64,000 bases of DNA from assembly GCA_964473485.1 (NCBI GenBank), contig CAYYPH010000019.1, positions 1 through 64,000 of the forward strand, given 5' to 3'. The position numbers were made by a program, and so were the translations under genes. Below are positions 1 to 7,810 of the stretch, in pieces; positions within the stretch are counted from its first letter, which is position 1, and every line of letters begins with the position of its first letter. The notes below the pieces were generated by a model. The model did no database searches and had not been told where the DNA came from. It saw only the letters and a program-made list of their open reading frames with translations. The stretch comes from CAIVAT01 sp964473485. GTDB taxonomy: Bacteria > Bacteroidota > Bacteroidia > Bacteroidales > FEN-979.

Positions 1-317
1 TCAGCCTGCAGGGAAACGCCGCTGCAACACCCGTTTACGAAATAACCAGCCCGGTATTCGATACCGTGATCATCAAACTCGATCCGAGATATTACCCCGG
101 CAGAGAATTTACGATCATCACGCACCAGAATTCGCACGAGAACGTTTACATCCGTAAGGCGACGCTCAACGGGAAAGAGTTGAACAACTTCTGGTTCACC
201 CACGAAGAATTCGCCCGCGGCGGACAGCTCGATATCTGGCTTGGGAAAGATCCCGACAAAACCTGGGGAACATCCGCACTGCCACCGGCAACGGAAAAAT
301 TGAAAATTGACAATTGA
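1..317 (+). CDS. GH92 alpha-mannosidase, C-terminal fragment (5' end outside window)
   Basis: The reading frame is open from base 3 and encodes about 104 residues. They match the end of glycoside hydrolase family 92: 'YEITSPVFDTVII', then an F-I-I-T-H-Q-N-S stretch, 'YIRKATLNGKELN', a W-F-T-H-E-E segment and 'GGQLDIWLGKDPDKTWG'. GH92 enzymes are calcium-dependent exo-alpha-mannosidases, usually exported to the periplasm or cell surface; the signal peptide would lie upstream of the window. The next genes encode mannose-6-phosphate isomerase and a ROK kinase, which fits mannoside use. The last residues (ATEKLKIDN) do not belong to the family: they are translated from the AT-rich intergenic repeat that starts near 296, so the normal stop codon seems to have been lost to the repeat. 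Confidence 0.85.
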   Translation, partial: SLQGNAAATPVYEITSPVFDTVIIKLDPRYYPGREFTIITHQNSHENVYIRKATLNGKELNNFWFTHEEFARGGQLDIWLGKDPDKTWGTSALPPATEKLKIDN

Positions 318-455
318 TAATGGACAATGTATGGAATTGAAAATTGAAAACGGAAAATTGAAAACGAAAAAATCCCCAATCGCTATTCGTTCAATCGCTA
401 ATCCCTATTCGCTAATCACTAATCACTGATTTTGAACTTTGAATTTTGAATTTAA
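296..455. repeat. composite AT-rich intergenic repeat
   Basis: Units of the type GAAAATTGAAAA and TTGACAATTGA are followed by CGCTAATCCCTATTCG-like units and then TGAATTTTGAA-like units. The same modules in the same order lie before the genes at 2535 and 38418. The first 20 bases are translated as the tail of the preceding gene. Confidence 0.7.
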
Positions 456-473
456 CTGTAACACCAACCCTCG

Positions 474-2420
474 TTGAGCTCCAATTACAATAAATACCCA
501 ATAATCCAGGTCAAAGGCCGGGAAGGACAACTCTTCCGGGGCTGGGAGGCGATCGTCAACCGGCTGAACAGGGAAATATCGCTGATCCCCGGCCGGAAGA
601 AAATCGTCGTGGTCGAGTGTTACCAGGGCGTTGATGATGCGGAGGTCTTCGGCGCTCTCTCAGCCGGCCTCCGCCCTGATGCGACCTTCCTTTCATCACA
701 GGCATTTCTGGCGGAGGACCGGATCCGGGAATTGACCTGGCCGGATGTCACTGACGACAGGATCTTTGGCCGGATGACCAGCCTTGACATGGAGGATTTT
801 CTTGACCCCGGAAAGATCGGGGCCATGCGGGCTGAGATCCTCCAGGTCGAAGCGGGCCTTATTCTTCTTTATGGCCCGGGAGCATCGGTCATAGTCCCAG
901 GTAACCCAGCGACCAGTGACGGCAAGGCAATGCTGAATAATCCTGAAGCATCGGCCATCATCCATGATAACCTGACGGCCGGTTATGCCAAAGTAACCGG
1001 GGTAAGCGCGGGAGTGTCTGCCATCAACCCATATCCCGTCCTGATGATTTATGCCGACATGGCCCGTTGGGAAATCCAGCTCCGGATGCGGCGCAACGAA
1101 GTTTCAAACCTTGGCATAAGCAACATCAATGAAAACATTGAAGGAAAATACAAAAGAGGCTATTTCGTCGACTGGCGGGTTTGCGACCGGCTGAAAAGAG
1201 AGGTCATGCCGGAATCGCACTTCATACTCGACACCAACCGGAAGAATATGCCGGGTATGATCCCTACGGAGGCATTTTTCGAAGGACTGCGGCAGGCAGT
1301 AAACCGGCCTTTCAGCGTTGTGCCTTACTTCGACGCCGGTCCCTGGGGCGGTCAGTGGATGAAGGAGATCTGCGACCTTCCTGACGATTTACCGAATTAT
1401 GCCTGGTGTTTCAACTGCGTGCCCGAAGAGAACAGCCTCTGCCTGGAATTTGGCGGAAACAGGTTTGAGACCCCTGCCATCAACCTGGTCTTATTTCAAC
1501 CAGAGAAATTACTGGGTGATTTTGTGAGGCAACGGTTCGGCGACGAATTCCCTATCCGATTTGACTTTCTCGATACCATGGGCGGCGGCAACCTGAGCCT
1601 GCAGGTGCATCCGCTTGCCGGCTACATCCGTGAACAATTCGGCATTCATTACACCCAGGATGAGAGTTATTACCTCGTCGAAGCGGGCGAAGGGGCCAAG
1701 GTATACCTCGGATTGAAGGAAGGGGTCGATCCCGGTCAGATGATCAGCGATCTGAAAGCAGCGGAAAGCGGTGAATCAGGGTTCGATGACAACAAACATG
1801 TGCAGCAGTGGCCCGCCCGGAAGCACGATCATTTCCTGATCCCGGGAGGTACGGTGCATTGTTCCGGCAAGGATTGCATGGTACTGGAGATCAGCGCCAC
1901 GCCCTACATCTTCACCTTCAAGTTGTGGGACTGGGGCCGCCTGGGCCTGGATGGAAAGCCCCGGCCGATCAACATCGGTCATGGCGCCAGGAACATACAA
2001 TGGAACCGGACCGAAAGCTGGGTCAAAACAAACCTGGTGAACCGGTTCGAACGGATTGCCACCGGGGATGGCTGGTACGAGGAGAAGACCGGCCTTCATG
2101 AACTCGAATTCATCGAGACCCGCCGTCACTGTTTTACGAAGAAGGTGACCCACCGCACCCATGGAGGAGTCAATGTGCTCTGCCTCGTCGAAGGCCGCGA
2201 AGTCGCAGTGGAAAGCCCCTCCGGCTCGTTCGAACCCTTCGTGGTGCACTATGCCGAAACCTTTATCGTTCCCGCTGCAGTAGGCGAATACACCGTAAGG
2301 CCCTATGGCGGATCGGAGGGAAAGGAATGCATCACCATCAAGGCGTATATACGCAATGAACAATGGAAAATGGAAAATGGAAAATGGAAAACTGAAAACG
2401 GAAAATTGAAAAGGATTTGA
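474..2420 (+). CDS. manA: class I mannose-6-phosphate isomerase with kinase-like N-terminal domain
   Basis: It interconverts mannose-6-phosphate and fructose-6-phosphate in the cytoplasm. The C-terminal half shows the type I cupin isomerase: 'LSLQVHPLAGYI' (metal-binding Q and H), 'DESYYLVEAGEGAKVYLGL' (metal-binding E) and 'IPGGTVHCSG' (metal-binding H). The first 250 or so residues resemble a nucleoside-kinase-like fold ('KIVVVECYQGVDDAEVFGAL') without a Walker A lysine. Long isomerases with such an extension are known in Bacteroidota; its role is not clear. The total of 648 residues is about 250 longer than classical ManA. The start is TTG, with no ATG nearby that keeps the domain. The last 20 or so residues (NEQWKMENGKWKT...) are the translated form of an AT-rich repeat. 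The gene is probably co-transcribed with its neighbours on the same strand. Confidence 0.85.
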   Translation: MSSNYNKYPIIQVKGREGQLFRGWEAIVNRLNREISLIPGRKKIVVVECYQGVDDAEVFGALSAGLRPDATFLSSQAFLAEDRIRELTWPDVTDDRIFGRMTSLDMEDFLDPGKIGAMRAEILQVEAGLILLYGPGASVIVPGNPATSDGKAMLNNPEASAIIHDNLTAGYAKVTGVSAGVSAINPYPVLMIYADMARWEIQLRMRRNEVSNLGISNINENIEGKYKRGYFVDWRVCDRLKREVMPESHFILDTNRKNMPGMIPTEAFFEGLRQAVNRPFSVVPYFDAGPWGGQWMKEICDLPDDLPNYAWCFNCVPEENSLCLEFGGNRFETPAINLVLFQPEKLLGDFVRQRFGDEFPIRFDFLDTMGGGNLSLQVHPLAGYIREQFGIHYTQDESYYLVEAGEGAKVYLGLKEGVDPGQMISDLKAAESGESGFDDNKHVQQWPARKHDHFLIPGGTVHCSGKDCMVLEISATPYIFTFKLWDWGRLGLDGKPRPINIGHGARNIQWNRTESWVKTNLVNRFERIATGDGWYEEKTGLHELEFIETRRHCFTKKVTHRTHGGVNVLCLVEGREVAVESPSGSFEPFVVHYAETFIVPAAVGEYTVRPYGGSEGKECITIKAYIRNEQWKMENGKWKTENGKLKRI

Positions 2421-2529
2421 AAATGCCAAAACTTGGTTCCTGGCACTTTCCCTATCACCTAATGCCTATTGCCTATTGCCTATTGCCTGATTTTGAATTT
2501 TGACATTTGAACTTTTAACTTTGAACTTA
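2357..2529. repeat. composite AT-rich intergenic repeat, partly coding
   Basis: Tandem AATGGAAAATGG units (in frame with the isomerase gene up to its stop at 2420) are followed by TTGCCTATTGCCTATTGCC units and a TGAATTTTGACATTTGAAC module. It has the same module order as the repeats at 296 and 38176. Confidence 0.7.
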
Positions 2530-2534
2530 CCGCC

Positions 2535-3644
2535 ATGCTTCTCTCCAACGACAACCACCTGGTCCTCACCCTCGATGCGGGGGGGACAAACTTTGTATTC
2601 TCCGCCTACCAGGGCGGACGTGAAATAGCCGATCCCATCACGCTGCCGTCGAATGCGCACGACCTCGACCGGTGCCTCGCCACGATCTTTTCCGGGTTTG
2701 AAAAGGTCAGCGCCGGGCTTCCCCGGCCTGCCGACGCCATCAGCTTCGCCTTTCCGGGCCCGGCCGACTACGCCCTGGGGATCATCGGCGACCTCCCCAA
2801 TTTCAGGGCCTTCAACGGCGGCGTTCCCCTGGGCCCCATGCTTGAAGAGCGTTTCGGGTTGCCGGTGTTCATCAACAACGACGGGAACCTGTTCGCATAC
2901 GGTGAAGCCCTGGCCGGTTTCCTTCCCGACCTGAACCGCCGGATCATCGAAAAAGGCGGCATCAAGCAATTCCGCAACCTCGTCGGGCTCACCCTCGGCA
3001 CAGGTTTCGGCTGCGGCATCGTGCTCAACAACATCCTGCTGGCCGGCGACAACTCGAACGACGCGGGCATTCACAACACCTCCAACCTCTTCAACCCCGG
3101 CTGGAACGCCGAGGAGAGCGTCAGCACCCGTGCCATACAGCGGGTTTATTGCGAAGGTGCGATACTTGATTCAACAACGCTGATGCCCAAAGACATTTAC
3201 GATATCGCCAAAGGCGCCAAGGAAGGCAACCGCGAAGCAGCGCTCCGCTCCTTCAGGATTTTCGGTGAAGCGCTGGGCAACTCGGTCGCCAACATGCTGA
3301 CGCTGATCGACGGCATCGTGGTCATTGGCGGAGGACTGGCTGCGGCCTGGGACCTTTTTGCCCCCGCCATGTTCAGGGAGATCGACAGGCAGTATGTGAA
3401 TCCCGCCGGTGAAAAATTTTCAAGGGTCTCCGGGAAAGTATACAACCTGGAGGATGAACAGAACTTCGGTGAATTTGCCCTCGGATCGGTCAGGTCGCTC
3501 CAACTCCCTTCATCCGGCAGGGTGATCGTTTACGATGAACTGCAGCGCAACGGGGTCGGGCTGTCGAAACTCAGCGCCAGCCGGGCCATCGCCATAGGGG
3601 CAAACGCCTTTGCCGTTCAAAAACTGGGATCGGGAGGAAATTGA
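2535..3644 (+). CDS. ROK family sugar kinase
   Basis: This is a cytoplasmic ATP-dependent hexose kinase of the ROK family. The phosphate-1 loop is 'LTLDAGGTNF' near residue 12. The catalytic aspartate lies in 'VFINNDGNLFAYGEA' near residue 117, and an adenosine-loop-type 'VVIGGGLAAAWD' is near 257. The usual ROK zinc motif (CxCGxxGCxE) is absent: the equivalent region reads 'GIHNTSNLFNPGWNAEE'. That points to a divergent subfamily, and substrate specificity cannot be read from the sequence. Between GH92 and mannose-6-phosphate isomerase genes, mannose is an attractive substrate (inference); glucose, fructose or N-acetylglucosamine remain possible. The start is an ATG right after the AT-rich repeat. 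At 369 residues it is longer than typical ROK kinases (about 300-320). Confidence 0.85.
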   Translation: MLLSNDNHLVLTLDAGGTNFVFSAYQGGREIADPITLPSNAHDLDRCLATIFSGFEKVSAGLPRPADAISFAFPGPADYALGIIGDLPNFRAFNGGVPLGPMLEERFGLPVFINNDGNLFAYGEALAGFLPDLNRRIIEKGGIKQFRNLVGLTLGTGFGCGIVLNNILLAGDNSNDAGIHNTSNLFNPGWNAEESVSTRAIQRVYCEGAILDSTTLMPKDIYDIAKGAKEGNREAALRSFRIFGEALGNSVANMLTLIDGIVVIGGGLAAAWDLFAPAMFREIDRQYVNPAGEKFSRVSGKVYNLEDEQNFGEFALGSVRSLQLPSSGRVIVYDELQRNGVGLSKLSASRAIAIGANAFAVQKLGSGGN

Positions 3645-3724
3645 AAATTGAAAACGGAAAATTGAAAACGGAATTTTGAATTTTGACATTTGACATTTGA
3701 ATTTTGAATTTTGAATTTTGAACT
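3641..3724. repeat. AT-rich intergenic repeat
   Basis: GAAAATTGAAAACGG units are followed by TTTGAATTTTGACATTTGA units. It is a shorter form of the composite repeat at 296 and 2357 and fills the whole gap between two genes. Confidence 0.7.
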
Positions 3725-3739
3725 AATCCCCCAACGACC

Positions 3740-4867
3740 ATGACCGGAAAAATCCTTTTCACCTTCCTCCTGCTGCTGGCTGGCCTGTTTACAGATCCTG
3801 CCCTGGCCCAGGAGCCATCCCCTTCATCCAAAGTTCCTGAAGCGCCTTACGACCGAAAATTCATGAAGATGTTCGCACGCGACTGCTGCGGGGTGACCGG
3901 GGCCGACGGCGAATACTCCGTCCTCCTGCCCGACGGTCGCACGGTTTGGATCTTCGGCGATTCCTTCCTCGGGACTGTCAATCCCGACCGGTCGAGAGAA
4001 AAGAGAAAACCCTGGTTCATCCGTAACAGCATGGCCGTGCAGGAAGCCGACACCCTGCGTTCTCTGTACCAGTTGATCGACGGGTGGGAATCCTCCCTGG
4101 TAATCCCTCCCAACGCCCCCAAAGGGAAGCAGTTCTCGGAGGATTCACTCTGGTACTGGCCTGGCGACGGCTTTATCGAGGACGGCAAGCTAAAGGTCTT
4201 CATGACAGGATTTTACCAGGCCAAACCGGGCGACTGGGGATTTGCCTGGACCAGCGCCAACATCGCCACATTTTCGCTACCGGAGATCAAACTCGAACGG
4301 ATCGACCATTTCAATTACCCCGGTCAACTTGAAATCCACTGGGGGCATGCGGTGTGCGACGGTGACGAAAAACACACCTACATTTACGGCGCTGAAGATA
4401 AGAGCAAGAACCTTTACGTGGCCCGGGCCCCCAAGGGAAACATCCTCGCCCCCTGGGAATTCTTTGACGGCCGTGAATGGGTCAAGGATTCAAAACTGTC
4501 AAAACCCATGTTAGCCATCCAGGGATCGGAACAATTCAGTGTCTTTAAATTGAACGACAAATATGTCCTGGTGGTCCAGGAAGGCGGCTTCATGACCGGT
4601 GAGGTGGTTTCCTACATCTCCGATTTGCCGTGGACCGGGTGGAAGAACCGCAAAATCCTCTGCCATACACGCCTGCCGGATGATGTGGCATCCACGGCCA
4701 ACCTTTTTGCCTATAACAGCCTGGCACACCCCCAGTTCATCGAAAACGGACAGCTGCTGATCTCTTCCTGCATCAACAGTTTTGTGGTCGAGGATGTCTT
4801 CAGGGATGCCAGCAAGTACCGGCCGGTTTTCCTGAGAGTGCCGGTCAGCAGGATTTTTACGGAATAA
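3740..4867 (+). CDS. secreted beta-propeller protein (DUF4185/DUF5005-like)
   Basis: The signal peptide is 'MTGKILFTFLLLLAGLFTDPALAQ'-like with cleavage near residue 24. The mature part shows repeated propeller blades: 'LLPDGRTVWIFGDSF', 'WYWPGDGFIEDGKLKVF', 'HWGHAVCDGDEKHTYIYG', 'SEQFSVFKLNDKYVLVVQE' and 'YNSLAHPQFIENGQLLISS'. This pattern matches five-bladed glycosidase-like propellers of the DUF4185/DUF5005 type; I cannot decide between these labels from sequence alone. No catalytic residues are assigned. A paralogue lies at 6354-7769 on the other strand, with the same order of 'VPLPDGRVIWLFGDSY' and 'YNAQAHPWNIENDELL' motifs. This copy lacks a T9SS C-terminal domain. In context it may bind or cleave a glycan outside the cytoplasm. 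Confidence 0.65.
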   Translation: MTGKILFTFLLLLAGLFTDPALAQEPSPSSKVPEAPYDRKFMKMFARDCCGVTGADGEYSVLLPDGRTVWIFGDSFLGTVNPDRSREKRKPWFIRNSMAVQEADTLRSLYQLIDGWESSLVIPPNAPKGKQFSEDSLWYWPGDGFIEDGKLKVFMTGFYQAKPGDWGFAWTSANIATFSLPEIKLERIDHFNYPGQLEIHWGHAVCDGDEKHTYIYGAEDKSKNLYVARAPKGNILAPWEFFDGREWVKDSKLSKPMLAIQGSEQFSVFKLNDKYVLVVQEGGFMTGEVVSYISDLPWTGWKNRKILCHTRLPDDVASTANLFAYNSLAHPQFIENGQLLISSCINSFVVEDVFRDASKYRPVFLRVPVSRIFTE

Positions 4868-4946
4868 CTATGTTATCAGAAATGTCAGGGATTGACGCCT
4901 CAGTTGAACCCGCCCGGTTCTCCATCGTCAAACACAACCTTTGGAA

Positions 4947-5435
4947 ATGATAATACCACTTCACATCAGCCTTCGAGGAGTTACCATTGTTTCCATAATA
5001 ATTTTAGGATTGGGCATATTTGTAATTGTTAATAACTCGAGGGAAAAATCAGATTACAACAAGTCTGCAGGGACAATCGAGTATTTTGATCGAGAATTTC
5101 AGAATCTACCGACAAGGCACAAGGGAGACTTCAGATACCTGAAAATCGACAGTTACTCCTATATATTTGAAATATACAAGCCTAATAGCGAACATACAGA
5201 CAAATCAATTGACGATTTAAAGGTTGGAGACTATATTGAAATTTACTATTATGAGACAGCAGATACAAAAAGTAGTGGTCTCAATCGGTTCATCCAATTC
5301 ATTGACTGCAAGGGACAACCTTATTTCATCAGAAGTGGTTTTCAAAAGCAACTTGGTTTTGCGCTCATAGGACTGTCCTTATTGATAATCCTGTTGGCTT
5401 ACATACTCTGGAAAAAAGGCAAGTTGCGTTTCTAG
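4947..5435 (+). CDS. small membrane protein of unknown function, two TM segments
   Basis: I do not recognise a specific family. One hydrophobic segment near residues 9-28 (TIVSIIILGLGIFVIV) is followed by a polar domain of about 100 residues rich in Tyr, Ile and Lys, then a second membrane segment near 138-157 (FALIGLSLLIILLAYIL) and a basic tail. The TM-domain-TM layout resembles DUF3592-type proteins. The ATG at 4947 is chosen; a TTG at 4941 in the same frame adds two residues. Base composition is clearly more AT-rich than the flanking sugar genes, which suggests separate acquisition. Confidence 0.55.
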   Translation: MIIPLHISLRGVTIVSIIILGLGIFVIVNNSREKSDYNKSAGTIEYFDREFQNLPTRHKGDFRYLKIDSYSYIFEIYKPNSEHTDKSIDDLKVGDYIEIYYYETADTKSSGLNRFIQFIDCKGQPYFIRSGFQKQLGFALIGLSLLIILLAYILWKKGKLRF

Positions 5436-5491
5436 AACAATAGTCTGTTCTTACTGAAGATTGAATATTGACACCTTACGAAAATTATCCT

Positions 5492-6298
5492 ATGCCACGT
5501 TTTATTTACATTCTTGCGCTGCTGGTCACCATCAGCTCAAGTCCCAGGGCCCAGCAACAGCACGTCCTGAAGTCGACCCACCTTGCAGTCGCCGACACGG
5601 TGTGGGTTTTCACTCCGTCCGATTACGGCAAGGACCCGGCACAACGGTTTCCGCTGGTTTACCTGCTGCACGGCTGGATGGGATCCTATCACCAGTGGAA
5701 CGACATCACCTCCTGCCAGTCGTTGGCCGACCAGTACGGGTTTATCCTTGCCTGTCCCGACGGGCTGACCGACTCCTGGTATATCAACAGCCCGGCGATC
5801 CATGAAAGCCAGTATGCCGATTTCTTCTTTTTCGACCTGGTTCCCTTCATGGCAAAGAACTACCGCACCGATCCGGACAATGTCTTCATCACCGGGCTGA
5901 GCATGGGAGGCCACGGCGCCCTCTACCTCTTTGCCCGGGAACCCGGCCTCTTCAGGAGTGCGGGAAGCCTCAGCGGGGTGACCGACCTTGGCTTCTGCTG
6001 GAACGAATACGGGATCAGCCGGCAGCTGGGGATCCGTGACAGGGAATCCGGAAGCCAGCTTTTGAAAACTTTCTCGGTGACGGGGAACCTGGATAAAATT
6101 GCCGGATCGGGAAAGAAGATCTTTTTCTCCTGCGGCAGCTCCGACCGTTTTTATGAACTCAACAACCGGTTCAAACGCCTGTGCGACGAGCACAGGATCG
6201 ATGCGACCTACCTCATCAGCCCGGGTGGCCACGATTATCCCTACTGGAGATCAGCCATCGGGGCTCACCTCGACTTTTTCACGAAGATGGTCAAATAG
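5492..6298 (+). CDS. secreted alpha/beta-hydrolase, esterase family (PF00756-type)
   Basis: The ATG at 5492 gives a signal peptide 'MPRFIYILALLVTISSSPRA' followed by QQQ; the longer TTG start at 5468 would bury it. Family features are 'FPLVYLLHGWMGSYHQW' (oxyanion side), the nucleophile in 'GLSMGGHGA' (Ser near residue 137) and the terminal histidine in 'SPGGHDYPYW'. This is the putative esterase / S-formylglutathione hydrolase-like fold, also found in carbohydrate esterase family 1. A role in removing ester groups from a polysaccharide fits the neighbouring GH92 and propeller genes, but the substrate is not known. It is convergent with the next gene. Confidence 0.8.
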   Translation: MPRFIYILALLVTISSSPRAQQQHVLKSTHLAVADTVWVFTPSDYGKDPAQRFPLVYLLHGWMGSYHQWNDITSCQSLADQYGFILACPDGLTDSWYINSPAIHESQYADFFFFDLVPFMAKNYRTDPDNVFITGLSMGGHGALYLFAREPGLFRSAGSLSGVTDLGFCWNEYGISRQLGIRDRESGSQLLKTFSVTGNLDKIAGSGKKIFFSCGSSDRFYELNNRFKRLCDEHRIDATYLISPGGHDYPYWRSAIGAHLDFFTKMVK

Positions 6299-6353
6299 CC
6301 AGGTCCATCCCGGATGATCCGGTCATAAAAACAGCATGCCGGGAGCCTGGTGA

Positions 6354-7769
6354 CTATTCGACCACCAGTTTGATCGCCTTGCTGCAGCCGGAATCACCGG
6401 TGAATTCAAGAAAATAGATGCCGCTCTGGAGTGGGGCGGTCAGATGCAGCGCACCATTCGCCGGCGGAAGGTCAAGCGCCCTGGCATCGAGGGTCCTTCC
6501 GGAAACATCCGTGATCCTGAGCTTACCCGTCCAGGCCCTTTCCGCATTCAACTCCACCCTGAAGGTATCGCCCCGGCCAACCGGCTGCGGGACCATCCTT
6601 ACATCCATGCAACCGCCGACAGGCTGGCTCTGTGACGGACCACCCGAGGTGATCAGCCCCACGGGGACGCGGATGAACTTGGGCCGGTACGTGTCGGCAT
6701 CGAGCCGGTCGGTCCAGATATCCTTGCATTGCGAAGGACAAACGTGAGGCGCCAGGGTATCCACCCGGTCGTTCACGTTATAGCAGACGAGAAGTTCATC
6801 GTTCTCAATATTCCAGGGATGAGCCTGGGCGTTGTAGGTGAGCAGGTATTCCCCGTTGAATTTGCTCTCCTCGGTGTAAAGCAGGGTTTTCCCGGTAAAG
6901 GGGCCCCACGGATGATCGCCGGAATAGGAATAGATCTCACGGCCAAGACCGCACTCCAGGTAGCCGTTCTCCTGGGTGACCAGGTAATACCTGCTGTTGC
7001 GCTTGAAAACACTGAAACCCGGCGATACCGGGTCGTTGCAGATCTTTTGGGCCTGTACCGGATTGGCCGACCACCCGGTGCCGGTATAAAATTCCCAGGG
7101 CAGGAACGGGTTGGAGAGGTCGCACCGGGCCAGCACCGGTTCCCATACGATCCAGTTCAGCTTGTTCCCGTAGATATAAAGCCGGTTCTCAGCGCTGTCG
7201 ACCAGCACGGCCCGTCCCATGAAATGGTCGGTCCCCACCTGGATCACTTGCTGCATCGGCACCTGGTGCAGTTCAGGATAGGTAAGCCGGGCGATATAGC
7301 AACCCTCGTAATCGAGGTTTGAGCTTTTGTAGCGTTCCTGGAAAATGTAAACCGTGTCGTTGTAAACATAGCCGTGCCCGGGCCAGAAAATGGAGGTATC
7401 GTTCGGCCGCAGTTTGAAGGTGGTCCGGTTGACCCCGGTCTGGGTGGTGTCGAGGATGGTCCTGAATACGGCAGGGTTAACGGAATCCTGCACCATGAAA
7501 CAGTTACGCACCTGGAACAGGCAGGGCAGGGTGTTGTTCGTGGTGTTCACGTTTACCGTGTAACTGTCGCCGAAAAGCCAAATCACCCGGCCGTCGGGCA
7601 GCGGCACCGAGATGGTTGCATCGCCGGCGGTCCATCCGCCGCTGTTGAGCCTGAAATAGCCGGTGTACACGCTGTCGAACCGCGCTTCGCCCATGGGTTG
7701 TGCAAAACAGTTCAATGAGATCACCAGCAGGATGGTCAGTAATACGGGTAGCTTTTTCTGCATTTTCAT
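6354..7769 (-). CDS. secreted beta-propeller protein with T9SS sorting domain
   Basis: The start is the ATG at 7769, which gives 'MKMQKKLPVLLTILLVISL' and then NCFAQ, a clear signal peptide. The longer frame to 7835 would overlap the next gene and has no signal at its start. The propeller part is paralogous to the protein at 3740-4867 ('VPLPDGRVIWLFGDSY', 'IFWPGHGYVYNDTVYIF', 'PGFSVFKRNSRYYLVTQE'). The last 80 or so residues form a T9SS type A-like sorting domain ('GKLRITDVSGRTLD', 'LQSGIYFLEF'), so this copy should be exported and anchored or released at the surface. The typical PNP motif at the start of that domain is weak ('VRMVPQPVGRGDTF'). Confidence 0.7.
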   Translation of the reverse strand: MKMQKKLPVLLTILLVISLNCFAQPMGEARFDSVYTGYFRLNSGGWTAGDATISVPLPDGRVIWLFGDSYTVNVNTTNNTLPCLFQVRNCFMVQDSVNPAVFRTILDTTQTGVNRTTFKLRPNDTSIFWPGHGYVYNDTVYIFQERYKSSNLDYEGCYIARLTYPELHQVPMQQVIQVGTDHFMGRAVLVDSAENRLYIYGNKLNWIVWEPVLARCDLSNPFLPWEFYTGTGWSANPVQAQKICNDPVSPGFSVFKRNSRYYLVTQENGYLECGLGREIYSYSGDHPWGPFTGKTLLYTEESKFNGEYLLTYNAQAHPWNIENDELLVCYNVNDRVDTLAPHVCPSQCKDIWTDRLDADTYRPKFIRVPVGLITSGGPSQSQPVGGCMDVRMVPQPVGRGDTFRVELNAERAWTGKLRITDVSGRTLDARALDLPPANGALHLTAPLQSGIYFLEFTGDSGCSKAIKLVVE

Positions 7770-7810
7770 ACGTTGAGAAACAGGGGTTAAATGTACAAGT
7801 TCCATTGATT

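Noticed and set aside
456..473. TAACACCAA before the isomerase start as a further RR2-class operator
   Set aside because: Only the left half matches, and no -7 box lies 39-40 bp downstream.
1776..2429. Long open frame on the minus strand inside the isomerase gene
   Set aside because: It is a mirror of a well-supported coding frame and its sequence resembles no protein family.
2461..2488. Regular TTGCCTATTGCC repeats here and at 18640-18700 and 38345-38370 as a CRISPR array
   Set aside because: Units are 7-14 bases, directly adjacent, and there are no unique spacers or cas genes.
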